This document shows, piece after piece, positions 7,922-16,856 of a DNA stretch of 64,000 nt (positions within the stretch are counted from its first letter, which is position 1; every line of letters starts with the position of its first letter). The notes under the pieces are model-generated. The model ran no database searches, had not been told where the DNA came from, and worked only from the letters and a program-made list of their open reading frames with translations. Source of the stretch: Enhydrobacter aerosaccus (lineage in GTDB: Bacteria > Pseudomonadota > Alphaproteobacteria > Reyranellales > Reyranellaceae); NCBI RefSeq assembly GCF_900167455.1, contig NZ_FUWJ01000001.1, positions 682,001 to 746,000 on the forward strand, read 5' to 3'. The position numbers were made by a program, and so were the translations under genes.

Positions 7922-9367
7922 GTGGAGACGTCGTGCGAACAGGCGGAATCGATCTCGGCTCGCATCGATCGACTTCCCGAATGTCGCGCCGTCTGGGCTT
8001 TCCCTATCGTCGCCTCGTTTGCCGGCATCTTCGAGGTCTACGATCTCTACGAGACGGCATATCTTCCTCTTGGTCTTGCTCACGACGGCATCTTCACGGG
8101 TGGCCATAGCGGATTGCTCGGCATTACAGATCAGGCGACCTTCGCCGCCGCCACTTTTTTCGGGATGTTCCTCGGCTCCCTGATCTTCTCGTCCGTGTCG
8201 GATCGCTTCGGTCGTCGTCCGATTTTTCTGTGGGCTCTCGTTGGATACAGCGTCGCCTCCCTAGCTATGGCGGGGCAAACGACCGCAATCGGCGTCAATC
8301 TGTGTCGGCTGCTAGCCGGCGTGGGGCTCGGTGTGGAACTGGTGACGATCGACACCTACCTGGTCGAGATCGTCCCCAAGACTTTCCGCGGCAAGGTGTT
8401 TGCCATCTTCCATTTCGTGGCCTATCTCGGCATCCCGTTACTGGCGCTGCTCGCCTACTTCCTGATCCCGATCAGTCCATTCGGTGTCTCGGGCTGGCGA
8501 TGGATCGCGGTGATCGGCGGTTCCGGCGCGATGGTGGTATGGTGGCTTCGCCGAAAGTTGCCGGAGTCGCCGCGTTGGTTGGCCCAACAGGGCCGGATTG
8601 CGGAAGCCGAAGCCCTGCTCACAGCGCTCGAACGGCGTGTCGAGGCAGAGCTACGCCGTCCTCTTTCAATTCCGTTGCCGACAGCTTTCGTGCCGCCCCG
8701 CGATGGCGCGTTCACGGATATCTTCCGGCCCCCCTTGATGCGCTTCACAATCATGCTTCTGGTCTTCAACTTTTTTCAGACCATCGGCTTTTTCGGATTC
8801 ACGAATTGGCTGCCCACCTTGCTCGCGGCACAAGGACATTCGGTAACAAAAAGCCTGCTCTACTCGTTGGCCGTAGCCGTCTCATTCCCGATCTGGCCGC
8901 TGCTCTGGAGTTTTACCGTGGCCGATCGCTTCGAGCGCAAGTGGTTGATCGTGTTCTCGTCGGGCGTCACAGCTGGATTGGGACTCCTCTTCTCCATTCT
9001 CACGAGCGGTCCGCTCCTTGTTGCTTGTGGAGTCCTGATTGCGGGCGCCAACACCTTGCTGTCATTTTCCTATCATCCCTATCAAGCCGAGCTCTACCCG
9101 ACGCATATCCGCGCAAGAGCCGTCGGCTTTGTCTATTCGTTCAGCCGCCTTTCTACCGTGTTGACGAGTTACCTGATCGCGTTCTTCCTGACGAACACCG
9201 GTCCGACCGGCGTGTTCGTCTTCATCTCCATCAGTATGCTGCTCGTCATGTTGTCGATCGGTCTGTTCGGACCGCGTACGCGCGGCCGTGCCCTGGAGGA
9301 AATCGAGCAATCCCGGCGCAATGGACAAGCCGTCTATGCCGCCTGTCGCGATTCCGAAAAGCGGTAA
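7922..9367 (+). CDS. MFS transporter, metabolite:H+ symporter type
   Basis: A 481-residue inner-membrane carrier starting at GTG 7922, 7 bases after AAAGGGAG. It has about twelve hydrophobic helices. The loop-2 signature is SDRFGRRPIF, and an equivalent ADRFERKW loop follows the central cytoplasmic segment. The early segment AGIFEVYDLYETAYLP and the RARAVGF motif resemble the sugar-porter/aromatic-acid symporter branches. As the third gene after the AtuA/DUF4387 pair and under the same divergent GntR regulator, it probably imports the substrate that this pair consumes. Confidence 0.88.
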   Translation: METSCEQAESISARIDRLPECRAVWAFPIVASFAGIFEVYDLYETAYLPLGLAHDGIFTGGHSGLLGITDQATFAAATFFGMFLGSLIFSSVSDRFGRRPIFLWALVGYSVASLAMAGQTTAIGVNLCRLLAGVGLGVELVTIDTYLVEIVPKTFRGKVFAIFHFVAYLGIPLLALLAYFLIPISPFGVSGWRWIAVIGGSGAMVVWWLRRKLPESPRWLAQQGRIAEAEALLTALERRVEAELRRPLSIPLPTAFVPPRDGAFTDIFRPPLMRFTIMLLVFNFFQTIGFFGFTNWLPTLLAAQGHSVTKSLLYSLAVAVSFPIWPLLWSFTVADRFERKWLIVFSSGVTAGLGLLFSILTSGPLLVACGVLIAGANTLLSFSYHPYQAELYPTHIRARAVGFVYSFSRLSTVLTSYLIAFFLTNTGPTGVFVFISISMLLVMLSIGLFGPRTRGRALEEIEQSRRNGQAVYAACRDSEKR

Positions 9368-9391
9368 GGACCGGAATCGGTTGACCGGCCT

Positions 9392-9413
9392 TGGGCGCGG
9401 TAGATTGCGCCCA
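9392..9413. terminator. Possible hairpin between convergent genes
   Basis: TGGGCGC (9392-9398) and GCGCCCA (9407-9413) form a 7-bp stem with an 8-base loop, 25 bases after the MFS stop and before the end of the convergent rsmB. No run of T follows on either strand, so intrinsic termination is uncertain. Confidence 0.3.
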
Positions 9414-9499
9414 TGCTGGGCTCCGCGATCCTCGTCTTTCCTGCGTCGACATGGGCGTGCCCGAGCAGGCGCTCCATTTTATTTCCATTTATTAAAGCG

Positions 9500-10834
9500 T
9501 CACTTTTCGTAACTACGCCTCAGCCGGGCGATGTAGAAACCGTCGATGCCGCCGCGCTCGGTCCACATCGAGGGCAGGGTGCGGACGTCGCCTTTTGGCG
9601 TGATGGCTTCGGCAAGGCCGGGCAACTCGTCGGCCGCGATCAGCACGCGCTCGACGCGGCGGTCGCGTGCCAGCAGCGCTTCGATGCGGGCCGGGCCCTC
9701 GTCCTCCTGCAGCGAGCACACGGCATAGACCAAGGTGCCGCCCGGCTTCAGCAGATCGAGCGCATGGAGCAGCAACCGATCCTGGGTCACGGCGAGCCGG
9801 TCGACGTCGTATTCGTCCTTGAGCCAGGCGATGTCGGGATGACGGCGCAAGGTGCCCGTGCCGGAGCAGGGGGCGTCGAGCAGGATGGCGTCGAATTTCT
9901 CGGTCGGCAGCCATTTGGTGGCGTCGGCCGTCACCAGCTCTGCCTTCAGGCCGGCGCGCATGAGGTTGTCGCCAAGCCGGGCCATGCGCCGGGCCGAGAT
10001 ATCGACCGCGGTGACGGCCGCGCCAGCCGCGCAAAGCTGCAGCGTCTTGCCGCCCGGAGCGGCACAAAGGTCGGCCACGCGCTTGCCAGCAATGTCGCCC
10101 AACAGGCGCGCCGGCAGGGCGGCGGCGGCGTCCTGCACCCACCAGGCGCCCTCGGCAAAGCCTGGCAGCTCGGTGATGTTGCCGCCGGCACCCCGACGGA
10201 TCGTGCCGGTCGGCAATACCTCCGCCTCCAGTCGGCCGGCCCAGAATGCCGCATCGGTGCGCGGCGTCAGGTCGAGCGGCGCTTCGCTGAGATGGGCGGC
10301 GGCGATGGCGCGTGTGGCTGCCTCGCCATAGGCCTCCATCCAGCTCTCCCACAGCCACAGCGGCGTGTTCAAGCGCGCCGCATCGTGATCGCCGAGCGGG
10401 ACCGTCCCCTCGCGCGCGACGCGGCGCAGGACGGCATTCACCAGCCCCTTCAGGTGCGGCAGGTGGGCGCCTTCGACAAGGCGTACGGAGGTATCGACAG
10501 CGGCATGGGCTGGCGTGCCAAGGAACAGGAGTTGCACAGCTCCCAGCCTCAGCACCTGATGGCCCAGCGCATTCGCCCCTTCGAGAGGACGCGCGACCAG
10601 GCCCTTGAGCACGTCGTCGATCTCGCCCAGGCGGCGCAGGGTGGTGGCGAGCAGCAGGCGCACGAAAGCGCGATCACGCGGTTCGAGGCTGGCGAAACCC
10701 TGGTGCCGGGCGAGCGCGTCGTCGAGCGGTTGGCCCTTGTCCAGGCAGGCGATGAGAACCTCGAGCGCGGCGCGCCGGGAGGCGAGAGGAGTATCCATTG
10801 CCGGCGCTATAAACGCGGTTGGCGCGCTTGTCAT
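9500..10834 (-). CDS. rsmB: 16S rRNA m5C967 methyltransferase RsmB (Fmu/Sun)
   Basis: A 444-residue cytoplasmic enzyme that methylates a cytosine of 16S rRNA with SAM. An N-terminal NusB-like RNA-binding domain covers about residues 12-145 (SLEPRDRAFVRLLL, TLRRLGEID). The Rossmann methyltransferase domain has DLCAAPGGK (about residue 255), the motif IV Cys in DAPCSGTGTLRRHPDI, and the motif VI Cys in VYAVCSLQEDEG. The latter two are the paired cysteines of RNA m5C methylases. The start is ATG 10834 or ATG 10798, and neither has a strong ribosome site. The frame stays open antisense through the TRAP gene, which is taken as spurious. Confidence 0.93.
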   Translation of the reverse strand: MTSAPTAFIAPAMDTPLASRRAALEVLIACLDKGQPLDDALARHQGFASLEPRDRAFVRLLLATTLRRLGEIDDVLKGLVARPLEGANALGHQVLRLGAVQLLFLGTPAHAAVDTSVRLVEGAHLPHLKGLVNAVLRRVAREGTVPLGDHDAARLNTPLWLWESWMEAYGEAATRAIAAAHLSEAPLDLTPRTDAAFWAGRLEAEVLPTGTIRRGAGGNITELPGFAEGAWWVQDAAAALPARLLGDIAGKRVADLCAAPGGKTLQLCAAGAAVTAVDISARRMARLGDNLMRAGLKAELVTADATKWLPTEKFDAILLDAPCSGTGTLRRHPDIAWLKDEYDVDRLAVTQDRLLLHALDLLKPGGTLVYAVCSLQEDEGPARIEALLARDRRVERVLIAADELPGLAEAITPKGDVRTLPSMWTERGGIDGFYIARLRRSYEK

Positions 10835-10847
10835 GGGCCGGTATGTT
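10819..10847 (+). promoter_or_regulatory. Possible sigma-70 promoter for the dctPQM operon
   Basis: TTGGCG (10819-10824) and TATGTT (10842-10847) are separated by 17 bases. Each matches 4 of 6 consensus positions. The predicted start near 10854 leaves a short leader with the GGGAGGA ribosome site of the TRAP gene. Confidence 0.3.
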
Positions 10848-10876
10848 TGGACAACAAACAATCGGGAGGAACGGCC

Positions 10877-11911
10877 ATGAAAAAACAAGCAATGGCCTTG
10901 GCCATCGGCTTGCTGGGCGCGGCGATCGGCCTGCCAGCCTGGGCGCAGGACAAGGCGCAGGACAAGCCGGTCGACTTGAAAATCTCCATCTGGCTGCCAC
11001 CAGCCCATCCGCTGGTTCCGGCGACCAAGGCCTGGGCCGAGGACATCAAGAGCGCGTCGGGTGGCAGCATCCGGTACGCGATCTTCCCCTCGGAGCAGCT
11101 CGGCAAGGCCTTCGATCATTATGACATGGCGCGCGACGGCATTGCCGACGTCACCTATGTCAATCCGGGCTACCAGCCGGGCCGCTTTCCCATCATCGCC
11201 GCGGGCCAGCTTCCGTTCATCTTTGCCGACGGTAAGAGGGGTACGGTGGCCGTCGACACCTGGTATCGCAAGCATGCGGCCAAGGAGATGGCGGACACGC
11301 ATTTCTGCTTCGCCTTCATCCACGATCCCGGCGCCTATCACGGCCGCAAGAAGGTAGTGATGCCGGAAGACCTTAAGGGGATGAAGCTGCGGCCGGCCCA
11401 GAGCACGATCGGCCAGATGGTGACGGCGCTGGGCGGTACCAACGTGCAGGCCTCGGCGCCGGAGGCGCGTGACGTCCTGGAGCGCGGCGTCGCCGATGCG
11501 ATCTTCTTCCCCTGGGGCTCGATGTTCCTGTTCGGCCTCGACAAGGTGACCAAGTACGACATGGACGTGCCGCTCTACACGACCGTGTTCACCTACTCGA
11601 TGAACAAGGCCAAGTACGACGCCATGTCGCCGGCGCAGAAGAAGGTGATCGACGACCACTGCACCACCGAATGGGCGCTCAAGGTGTCGTCGCCGTGGAA
11701 CGACTTCGAGGCTGCCGGTCGCGAGAAGATGAAGGCCGACAAGGCGCACGAGGTCTATCAGCTCACGCCCGATCAGCTCAACGCGTGGAAAACGGCCACG
11801 GCACCGCTGCAGAAGCAGTGGGCGGAGGCCGTCACCAAGGCCGGCAGCGATGCCGACGCCTTATGGAAGGAGTTCAAGGCCGATGTGGAGAAGGCTGGCG
11901 CGGGGCTGTGA
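10877..11911 (+). CDS. dctP: TRAP transporter substrate-binding protein DctP
   Basis: A 344-residue periplasmic protein with a Sec signal peptide (MKKQAMALAIGLLGAAIG..., cleavage after AWA near residue 23). The start follows GGGAGGA by 6 bases. The DctP fold landmarks are LKISIWLPPAHPL, the conserved Arg in LKGMKLRPAQS that binds the carboxylate of ligands, and the Pro-Trp region FFPWGSMFLFG. It is the first gene of a complete TRAP operon. The ligand is probably an organic acid, but the subfamily is not one I can assign to a compound. Divergent from rsmB. Confidence 0.9.
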   Translation: MKKQAMALAIGLLGAAIGLPAWAQDKAQDKPVDLKISIWLPPAHPLVPATKAWAEDIKSASGGSIRYAIFPSEQLGKAFDHYDMARDGIADVTYVNPGYQPGRFPIIAAGQLPFIFADGKRGTVAVDTWYRKHAAKEMADTHFCFAFIHDPGAYHGRKKVVMPEDLKGMKLRPAQSTIGQMVTALGGTNVQASAPEARDVLERGVADAIFFPWGSMFLFGLDKVTKYDMDVPLYTTVFTYSMNKAKYDAMSPAQKKVIDDHCTTEWALKVSSPWNDFEAAGREKMKADKAHEVYQLTPDQLNAWKTATAPLQKQWAEAVTKAGSDADALWKEFKADVEKAGAGL

Positions 11912-12459
11912 GCGCGGAATCGCATCCGGCTCATAAAGTCGGCGCTTCGCGGCCGGTGCGAGGCATCATGGATCGCATCATCGACACGATCGAGGCGATC
12001 GCAGCGCTGTTCGTCGGGCTGGTGGCGGCCGATATCTTCCTCTCGGTCCTGCTGCGGCGTTTCTTCAGCATCCAGATCCCTGACAGCTATGACTTCGGCC
12101 GTATGCTGCTGGGCATCCTGATCTTCTGGGGCATCGCCGCCACCTCCTATCGCGGTACGCACATCACCGTCGATCTGGTGTGGGCGCAGGCCAACCGCCG
12201 ATGGAAGCGCGTGATCGATATCTTCGCCACGCTGGTCCTGCTGTTCGTGGTGACGGTGCAGACCTACACGCTGTTCGACAAGGTCCGCTCGACCTATGTC
12301 GACCATGTGCTGACCTTCGATCTCGGGCTGCCGACCTGGCCGTTCTTCGCCGTGGCCTGGATCGGGGACGTGTCGGCCGTGGTGCTGATCGCCATCCGGA
12401 CCTTCCGGCTGATCGTCCATCCCGAAGAGATGCGCGAGTCGAGACCGGTCTCCCGATGA
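11908..12459 (+). CDS. dctQ: TRAP transporter small permease DctQ
   Basis: A 183-residue inner-membrane protein with four predicted helices, typical of the small TRAP subunit (DAADIFLSVLLRRFF-type first helix, then WGIAATSYRGTHITVDLV, the usual loop). I chose GTG 11908 because it overlaps the dctP stop (GTGA) and gives a normal cytoplasmic N-tail. ATG 11968 is the alternative. It pairs with DctM to form the membrane part of a Na+-driven importer. Its 3' end overlaps dctM by 4 bases. Confidence 0.85.
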   Translation: MSAESHPAHKVGASRPVRGIMDRIIDTIEAIAALFVGLVAADIFLSVLLRRFFSIQIPDSYDFGRMLLGILIFWGIAATSYRGTHITVDLVWAQANRRWKRVIDIFATLVLLFVVTVQTYTLFDKVRSTYVDHVLTFDLGLPTWPFFAVAWIGDVSAVVLIAIRTFRLIVHPEEMRESRPVSR

Positions 12460-13754
12460 GTCCCGACACCGTCGCCATCATCGGCTTCCTGGTCCTGTTC
12501 GCGTTGATGCTGCTGCGGGTGCCTGTCGGCATGGCGATGGGATTGGTCGGCGTCAGCGGTTATGCCTACCTGTCCGGCGGCGCGCCGGCGCTCAAGCTGG
12601 TCGGCCTCACCTCCATGCGGACCGTGACGGACTACCAGTTCGGCGTCATCCCGATGTTCCTGCTGATGGGCGCCTTCGTATCGCACTCAGGCGTGAGCCG
12701 GGAGCTGTTCCGGGCGGCCAACACCTTCATCGGTCATCGCCGCGGCGGGCTCGGCCTGGCGACTATCCTGTCGTGTGGCGGGTTCGCCGCCATCTCCGGC
12801 TCCTCGGTGGCAACGGCGGCAACCTTCTCGACGGTCGCCTATCCCGAGATGCGCCGCTACGGCTATCCGCAGAGCTTCGCCACCGGAGTCATCGCTGCCG
12901 GCGGCACGCTCGGAGCCATGCTGCCGCCCTCGACCGTGCTTGCCGTCTACGGCCTCATCACCCAGCAGGATATCGGCAAGCTGTTCATGGCCGGCATCCT
13001 GCCCGGCATCCTCGCCATGTCGATGTACCTGACGACCATCGCGGTCATCTGCCGGGTGAAGCCCGATCTGCTGCCGATCGCCCCCAAGGCGCCATGGTCG
13101 GAGCGGCTGGCCGGACTGCGCGACGTCTGGGCGCCGCTGCTGCTCTTCGTGTTCGTGATCGGCGGTCTCTATGGCGGCATCTTCACCCCCACCGAGGCCG
13201 GTGGCGTCGGGGCAGGGGGCGCCTTCCTGCTCGGGGTGCTGCGGGGCCGACTGGGACGGTCCGAGATCCGGGCCTCGCTGTTGCAGGCCACCCGGACGGC
13301 CGCCGCTGTCTTCACCGTCCTGATCGGTGCCTTGCTGTTCGGGTATTTCCTGACAATCACCCAGGTGCCGCAGACGGTGACCGAGTTCCTGACCAGCCTC
13401 GGCATCGGCCGTTACGGCGTGCTGGCCCTGATCATGCTGATGTATCTGGTGCTGGGCTGCCTCATGGATGCCATGGCCATGATCATCCTGACCGTGCCCA
13501 TCATCTTCCCGGTGGTGACCCAGCTTGGCTTCGATCCGATCTGGTTCGGCGTCATCATCGTCATGACCGTGGAACTGGGGCTGATCCACCCGCCGGTGGG
13601 CATGAACGTGTTCGTGATCAAGAGCGTGGTGCAGGACGTCACGTTTTCGTCAATCTTCAAGGGCGTACTGCCTTTCATCGCGACCGATATCCTGCGACTC
13701 GTTATCCTGATCGCGTTCCCGGTCATCGCGCTCTGGCTGCCCGGCCGCATGTAA
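12456..13754 (+). CDS. dctM: TRAP transporter large permease DctM
   Basis: A 432-residue membrane protein with about twelve helices, starting at ATG in the ATGA overlap with dctQ. Family landmarks are FGVIPMFLLMGAFVSHSG, GGFAAISGSSVATAATF (the ion/substrate region), GTLGAMLPPSTVLAVYG and LIHPPVGMNVFVIKSV. These make it a canonical DctM, the transporting subunit using the Na+ gradient. With dctP and dctQ it completes the TRAP system. A GC-rich inverted repeat (13743-13748 with 13764-13769) around the stop may limit read-through into the next gene. Confidence 0.92.
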   Translation: MSPDTVAIIGFLVLFALMLLRVPVGMAMGLVGVSGYAYLSGGAPALKLVGLTSMRTVTDYQFGVIPMFLLMGAFVSHSGVSRELFRAANTFIGHRRGGLGLATILSCGGFAAISGSSVATAATFSTVAYPEMRRYGYPQSFATGVIAAGGTLGAMLPPSTVLAVYGLITQQDIGKLFMAGILPGILAMSMYLTTIAVICRVKPDLLPIAPKAPWSERLAGLRDVWAPLLLFVFVIGGLYGGIFTPTEAGGVGAGGAFLLGVLRGRLGRSEIRASLLQATRTAAAVFTVLIGALLFGYFLTITQVPQTVTEFLTSLGIGRYGVLALIMLMYLVLGCLMDAMAMIILTVPIIFPVVTQLGFDPIWFGVIIVMTVELGLIHPPVGMNVFVIKSVVQDVTFSSIFKGVLPFIATDILRLVILIAFPVIALWLPGRM

Positions 13755-13784
13755 CGCTATCGTGCGGCCCGAAAGGATTTTTGT

Positions 13785-15503
13785 ATGAAGAGAGTTGGTA
13801 GCTTCCTCGGCGACTGGTGGCGGCTGGTCATTCCCTATTTCCGGTCCGAGGACTGGCGGTGGGCGATCCCGCTCCTGATCGGAGCGATTGCGCTCACCTT
13901 TACCGGGGTTGGCCTCGAAGTCCTCTTCAACCAGTGGAACCGCCGCTTCTACGACGCGCTCCAGAACAAGAACGAGGCGGCATTCTGGCACGAGATCCTG
14001 GTCTTCTCGATCCTGGCGGCGTTCTTCATCCTGAACGCGATTTCGCGCGGACTGGTCAGCCCCTATCTGCGCCTGCGCTGGCGGCGATGGCTGACCGGCT
14101 ACTATCTCAAGCACTGGCTGGACGGGCGGGGCTACTACCGCATCGAGCTGCAGCGGACGATCGACAATGTCGACCAGCGCGTCGCCGAGGACCTCAACTA
14201 TCTCGGCCAATATACGATGCAGCTCCTGCTCGGCTTTCTGAGCGCCGTCGCCACGCTGTTCTCCTTCATCTTCATCCTTTGGACCCTTTCGGGGCCGCTT
14301 CACCTCGGCATCATCGGCCTCGACGTCAACGTTCCGGGCTACATGGCCGTGGCCGCCATCATCTACGCGGTCGCCGGCTCCTTCCTGGCGAACCTCGTCG
14401 GCCGCCGCCTGATCCCGTTGAACTTCATGCGCCAGCGCTACGAGGCGAACTTCCGCTTCGGCCTGGTGCGTGTCCGCGAGAACGCCGAGGGCATCGCCCT
14501 CTATCGCGGTGAGCCGGGCGAACGGCAGGCCTTGAACGAGCGGTTCAGCGACATCTTCCGCAACGGATGGCAGGTGCTGGTAACCCAGCTTCAGCTCAGC
14601 TTTTACCAGTCGGGCTATGCACAGCTAGCCATCATCTTCCCCTATCTCGTCACCGCTCCACGCTTCTTCACTGGGGCGATCACCTTGGGCGTCATGATGC
14701 AGACGGCGTCGGCATTCGGACAGGTGCAGGGCGCATTGTCCTTCTTCGTCGACAACTACACGAGCCTCGCCGAACTGCGGGCCGTGATGGACCGTCTCAA
14801 GGGCCTGCGGGCAGCCAGCGCCGAAAGACCGGCGACGGCCATCGAGATCGAGCCGAAGCCAGGCCTCTCCGACGTTACCGTCGACGATCTGACGCTTGCG
14901 CTGCCGACCGGTCAGGCGCTGCTCAAGCACCTGACGCTGCCGCTGAAGAAGGGGCGATCGGTCCTGGTGGAAGGCACGAGCGGTTCGGGCAAGAGCACGC
15001 TGTTCCGGGCCCTGGCCGGCATCTGGCCCTATGGCAGCGGCCATGTGCGCATTCCCGAGAATGCACGCGTGCTGTTCCTGCCGCAGAAGCCCTACATTCC
15101 GATCGGCTCGCTGCGCGATGCCGTGAAGTATCCCGACGAGCAATCGACTGCCACGGACGGCGAGATCGCCGAGGCGCTACGGGCCGTGCAACTCGGTCAT
15201 CTCACGGACCGCCTCGACGAAGTCACGCATTGGACCAACGTCCTGTCCGGCGGTGAGCAGCAGCGGTTGGCGGCCGCCCGAGCCATCGTCTTCAAGCCGG
15301 AATGGCTGTTCATGGACGAGGCGACGGCGTCGCTCGACGAGGCGGCGGAGGAGACCGTCTATGACGCGCTGAGGAAGCGGCTGCCCGATACGACCATGAT
15401 CTCGATCGGGCATCGTCCGGCACTGCGCAAATGGCACGACGCGCAACTCGAACTCCGGCGCGAGCCGGGCCAGGTCGGCACCCTGGTCGAGGTGCCGGCC
15501 TGA
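13785..15503 (+). CDS. ABC transporter with fused membrane and ATPase domains, SbmA/YddA (ABC_membrane_2) family
   Basis: A 572-residue half-transporter. An N-terminal membrane domain with about six helices carries the family motif QWNRRFYDALQ near residues 45-55. The C-terminal ATPase has Walker A VEGTSGSGKST, signature LSGGEQQRLAAARA and Walker B WLFMDEATASLDE. The family includes YddA and mycobacterial Rv1819c, and its SbmA/BacA relatives import peptides and cobalamin. A GAAAGGA ribosome site precedes ATG 13785. It lies 30 bases after dctM but is probably functionally separate. The transported compound and direction are unknown. Confidence 0.88.
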   Translation: MKRVGSFLGDWWRLVIPYFRSEDWRWAIPLLIGAIALTFTGVGLEVLFNQWNRRFYDALQNKNEAAFWHEILVFSILAAFFILNAISRGLVSPYLRLRWRRWLTGYYLKHWLDGRGYYRIELQRTIDNVDQRVAEDLNYLGQYTMQLLLGFLSAVATLFSFIFILWTLSGPLHLGIIGLDVNVPGYMAVAAIIYAVAGSFLANLVGRRLIPLNFMRQRYEANFRFGLVRVRENAEGIALYRGEPGERQALNERFSDIFRNGWQVLVTQLQLSFYQSGYAQLAIIFPYLVTAPRFFTGAITLGVMMQTASAFGQVQGALSFFVDNYTSLAELRAVMDRLKGLRAASAERPATAIEIEPKPGLSDVTVDDLTLALPTGQALLKHLTLPLKKGRSVLVEGTSGSGKSTLFRALAGIWPYGSGHVRIPENARVLFLPQKPYIPIGSLRDAVKYPDEQSTATDGEIAEALRAVQLGHLTDRLDEVTHWTNVLSGGEQQRLAAARAIVFKPEWLFMDEATASLDEAAEETVYDALRKRLPDTTMISIGHRPALRKWHDAQLELRREPGQVGTLVEVPA

Positions 15504-15510
15504 GGTCGCT

Positions 15511-15804
15511 CTACTGGGTCACGACCCAGGCGAGCGAAAGAAGGACGATGAAGACGCCGACCCACAGCCAGGCCACGGTCGGACCGGCCCGGCTGCCTTC
15601 ATCGCGTAGGACGAGCAAGACCCCGCCGAGCAGGCCCAGGACAAGGCCGACCGCGCCGCCGATCACGCCGATGTTCATGTAGACGGCACTTTCGAGGGGG
15701 CCGAATACTTCGCGGGCGACGGCTGTCGATGCCAGCGCCGCGAGGGGAGCGAGGATGAGCGCTCCCCCTATGCCCCCAAGGGCGGCGAAGATCGACTTGG
15801 TCAG
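15511..15804 (-). CDS. Small three-helix membrane protein at the end of the kor operon
   Basis: An open frame of about 97 residues ends at TAG (15511-15513) and contains three strongly hydrophobic segments: FAALGGIGGALILAPLAAL, NIGVIGGAVGLVLGLLGG and AWLWVGVFIVLLSLAWVV, split by short polar loops (VAREVFGP, LRDEGSRAGP). It lacks an obvious ATG before residue 42. The likely start is the CTG at 15804, overlapping the korB stop, or a site inside korB. An ATG near 15680 would lose the first helix. The pattern is too coherent to be chance. I do not recognise a family. It may anchor the preceding oxidoreductase to the membrane (speculative). Confidence 0.55.
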   Translation of the reverse strand: MTKSIFAALGGIGGALILAPLAALASTAVAREVFGPLESAVYMNIGVIGGAVGLVLGLLGGVLLVLRDEGSRAGPTVAWLWVGVFIVLLSLAWVVTQ

Positions 15805-16856
15805 CGCAGGCTCGCGTTGATGCGTTCGAGCGCTGCGGTTCCGGGGCAGAGGTCGGCCGTCTGCAGGCTATTGAGTGGCGCCTCGACCGTGTTGAGGTTG
15901 GCGTGCAGGTCCCGCGAGCTGGGATCGACATAGAGCAGGCCGGTCACGACCTCGCCGGCCGCCAGGCCTTCCTGCACCCGCTTCATGGCAGCGATCTTGT
16001 CGGAAGGATCGTAGTCCTCGCCGAGCTTGCGCAGGCGCAGGATCGACCCGTCGTGCTGCTCGACCGTTGTCGCGGTGCCGGGCTCGTACTCGGTGGTGAT
16101 CTCGTCGCGGCCCTCGATGAAGTCGAGCCGATTCAGCGCCTCGTTGTGCTCGCGCACATACTCGTAGCTCTTGGTCGAGCCGGCGTGGTTGTTGAAGGCG
16201 ACGCAGGGGCTGATGACGTCGAGGAAGGCGGCGCCCTTGTGCGACAGCGCGGCCTTGATCAGCGGGACGAGCTGATGCTTGTCGCCGGAGAAGGAGCGGC
16301 CCACGAACGTGGCGCCCATCAGGATCGCCATCGACACCATGTCGATCGAGGAGTCGGGGTTGCTGACGCCCTTCTTGCTGATCGAGCCCTTGTCGGCGGT
16401 CGCCGAGAACTGGCCCTTGGTGAGGCCATAGACGCCGTTGTTCATGACGATGTAGGTCATGTTGACGCCGCGGCGCATGATGTGCGCGAACTGGCCGAGA
16501 CCGATCGAGGCCGAATCGCCGTCGCCCGACACGCCGAGATAGATCAGGTCACGGTTGGCGAGGTTGGCGCCGGTCATCACCGACGGCATACGCCCGTGCA
16601 CGGTGTTGAAGCCATGGCTGGCGCCGATGAAGTAGGTCGGCGCCTTGGACGAGCAGCCGATGCCCGACAGCTTGGCGACCTGGTGTGGCAGGATGTCGAG
16701 CTCGAAGCAGGCCTGGATGATGGCGGCGCTGATCGAGTCGTGGCCGCAGCCGGCGCACAGCGTCGACACCGCGCCCTCGTAGTCGCGACGGGTGAAGCCG
16801 GCCTTGTTCTTGACCAGCGACGGATGGTGCAGCTTGGGCTTGGCGATGAAGGTCAT
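15801..16856 (-). CDS. korB: 2-oxoacid:acceptor oxidoreductase beta subunit (KorB)
   Basis: A 351-residue thiamine-diphosphate subunit of a 2-oxoglutarate (or 2-oxoacid) oxidoreductase that makes acyl-CoA, CO2 and reducing equivalents. Visible features are four cysteines placed as in one [4Fe-4S] cluster (C34 and C37 in CAGCG, C68 in GIGCSS, C218 in ISPC) and the ThDP/Mg motif GDGDSASIG (111-119) with NN at 139-140. Its ATG overlaps the korA stop by 4 bases (ATGA). The C-terminal 80 residues extend past the core, as is usual for KorB of Proteobacteria. Substrate preference is inferred from the operon. Confidence 0.9.
   Translation of the reverse strand: MTFIAKPKLHHPSLVKNKAGFTRRDYEGAVSTLCAGCGHDSISAAIIQACFELDILPHQVAKLSGIGCSSKAPTYFIGASHGFNTVHGRMPSVMTGANLANRDLIYLGVSGDGDSASIGLGQFAHIMRRGVNMTYIVMNNGVYGLTKGQFSATADKGSISKKGVSNPDSSIDMVSMAILMGATFVGRSFSGDKHQLVPLIKAALSHKGAAFLDVISPCVAFNNHAGSTKSYEYVREHNEALNRLDFIEGRDEITTEYEPGTATTVEQHDGSILRLRKLGEDYDPSDKIAAMKRVQEGLAAGEVVTGLLYVDPSSRDLHANLNTVEAPLNSLQTADLCPGTAALERINASLR

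Noticed and set aside
9500-11749. A single 749-codon minus-strand frame across rsmB and the TRAP binding protein
   Set aside because: Only the part from 10834 downward resembles a known protein. The rest is antisense to the well-supported dctP and reflects the high-GC frame bias.
13743-13782. Inverted repeat plus TTTTT after dctM as an intrinsic terminator
   Set aside because: The arms (6 bp, 15-base loop) include the stop region and the T-run lies 9 bases further on, so the geometry is poor.
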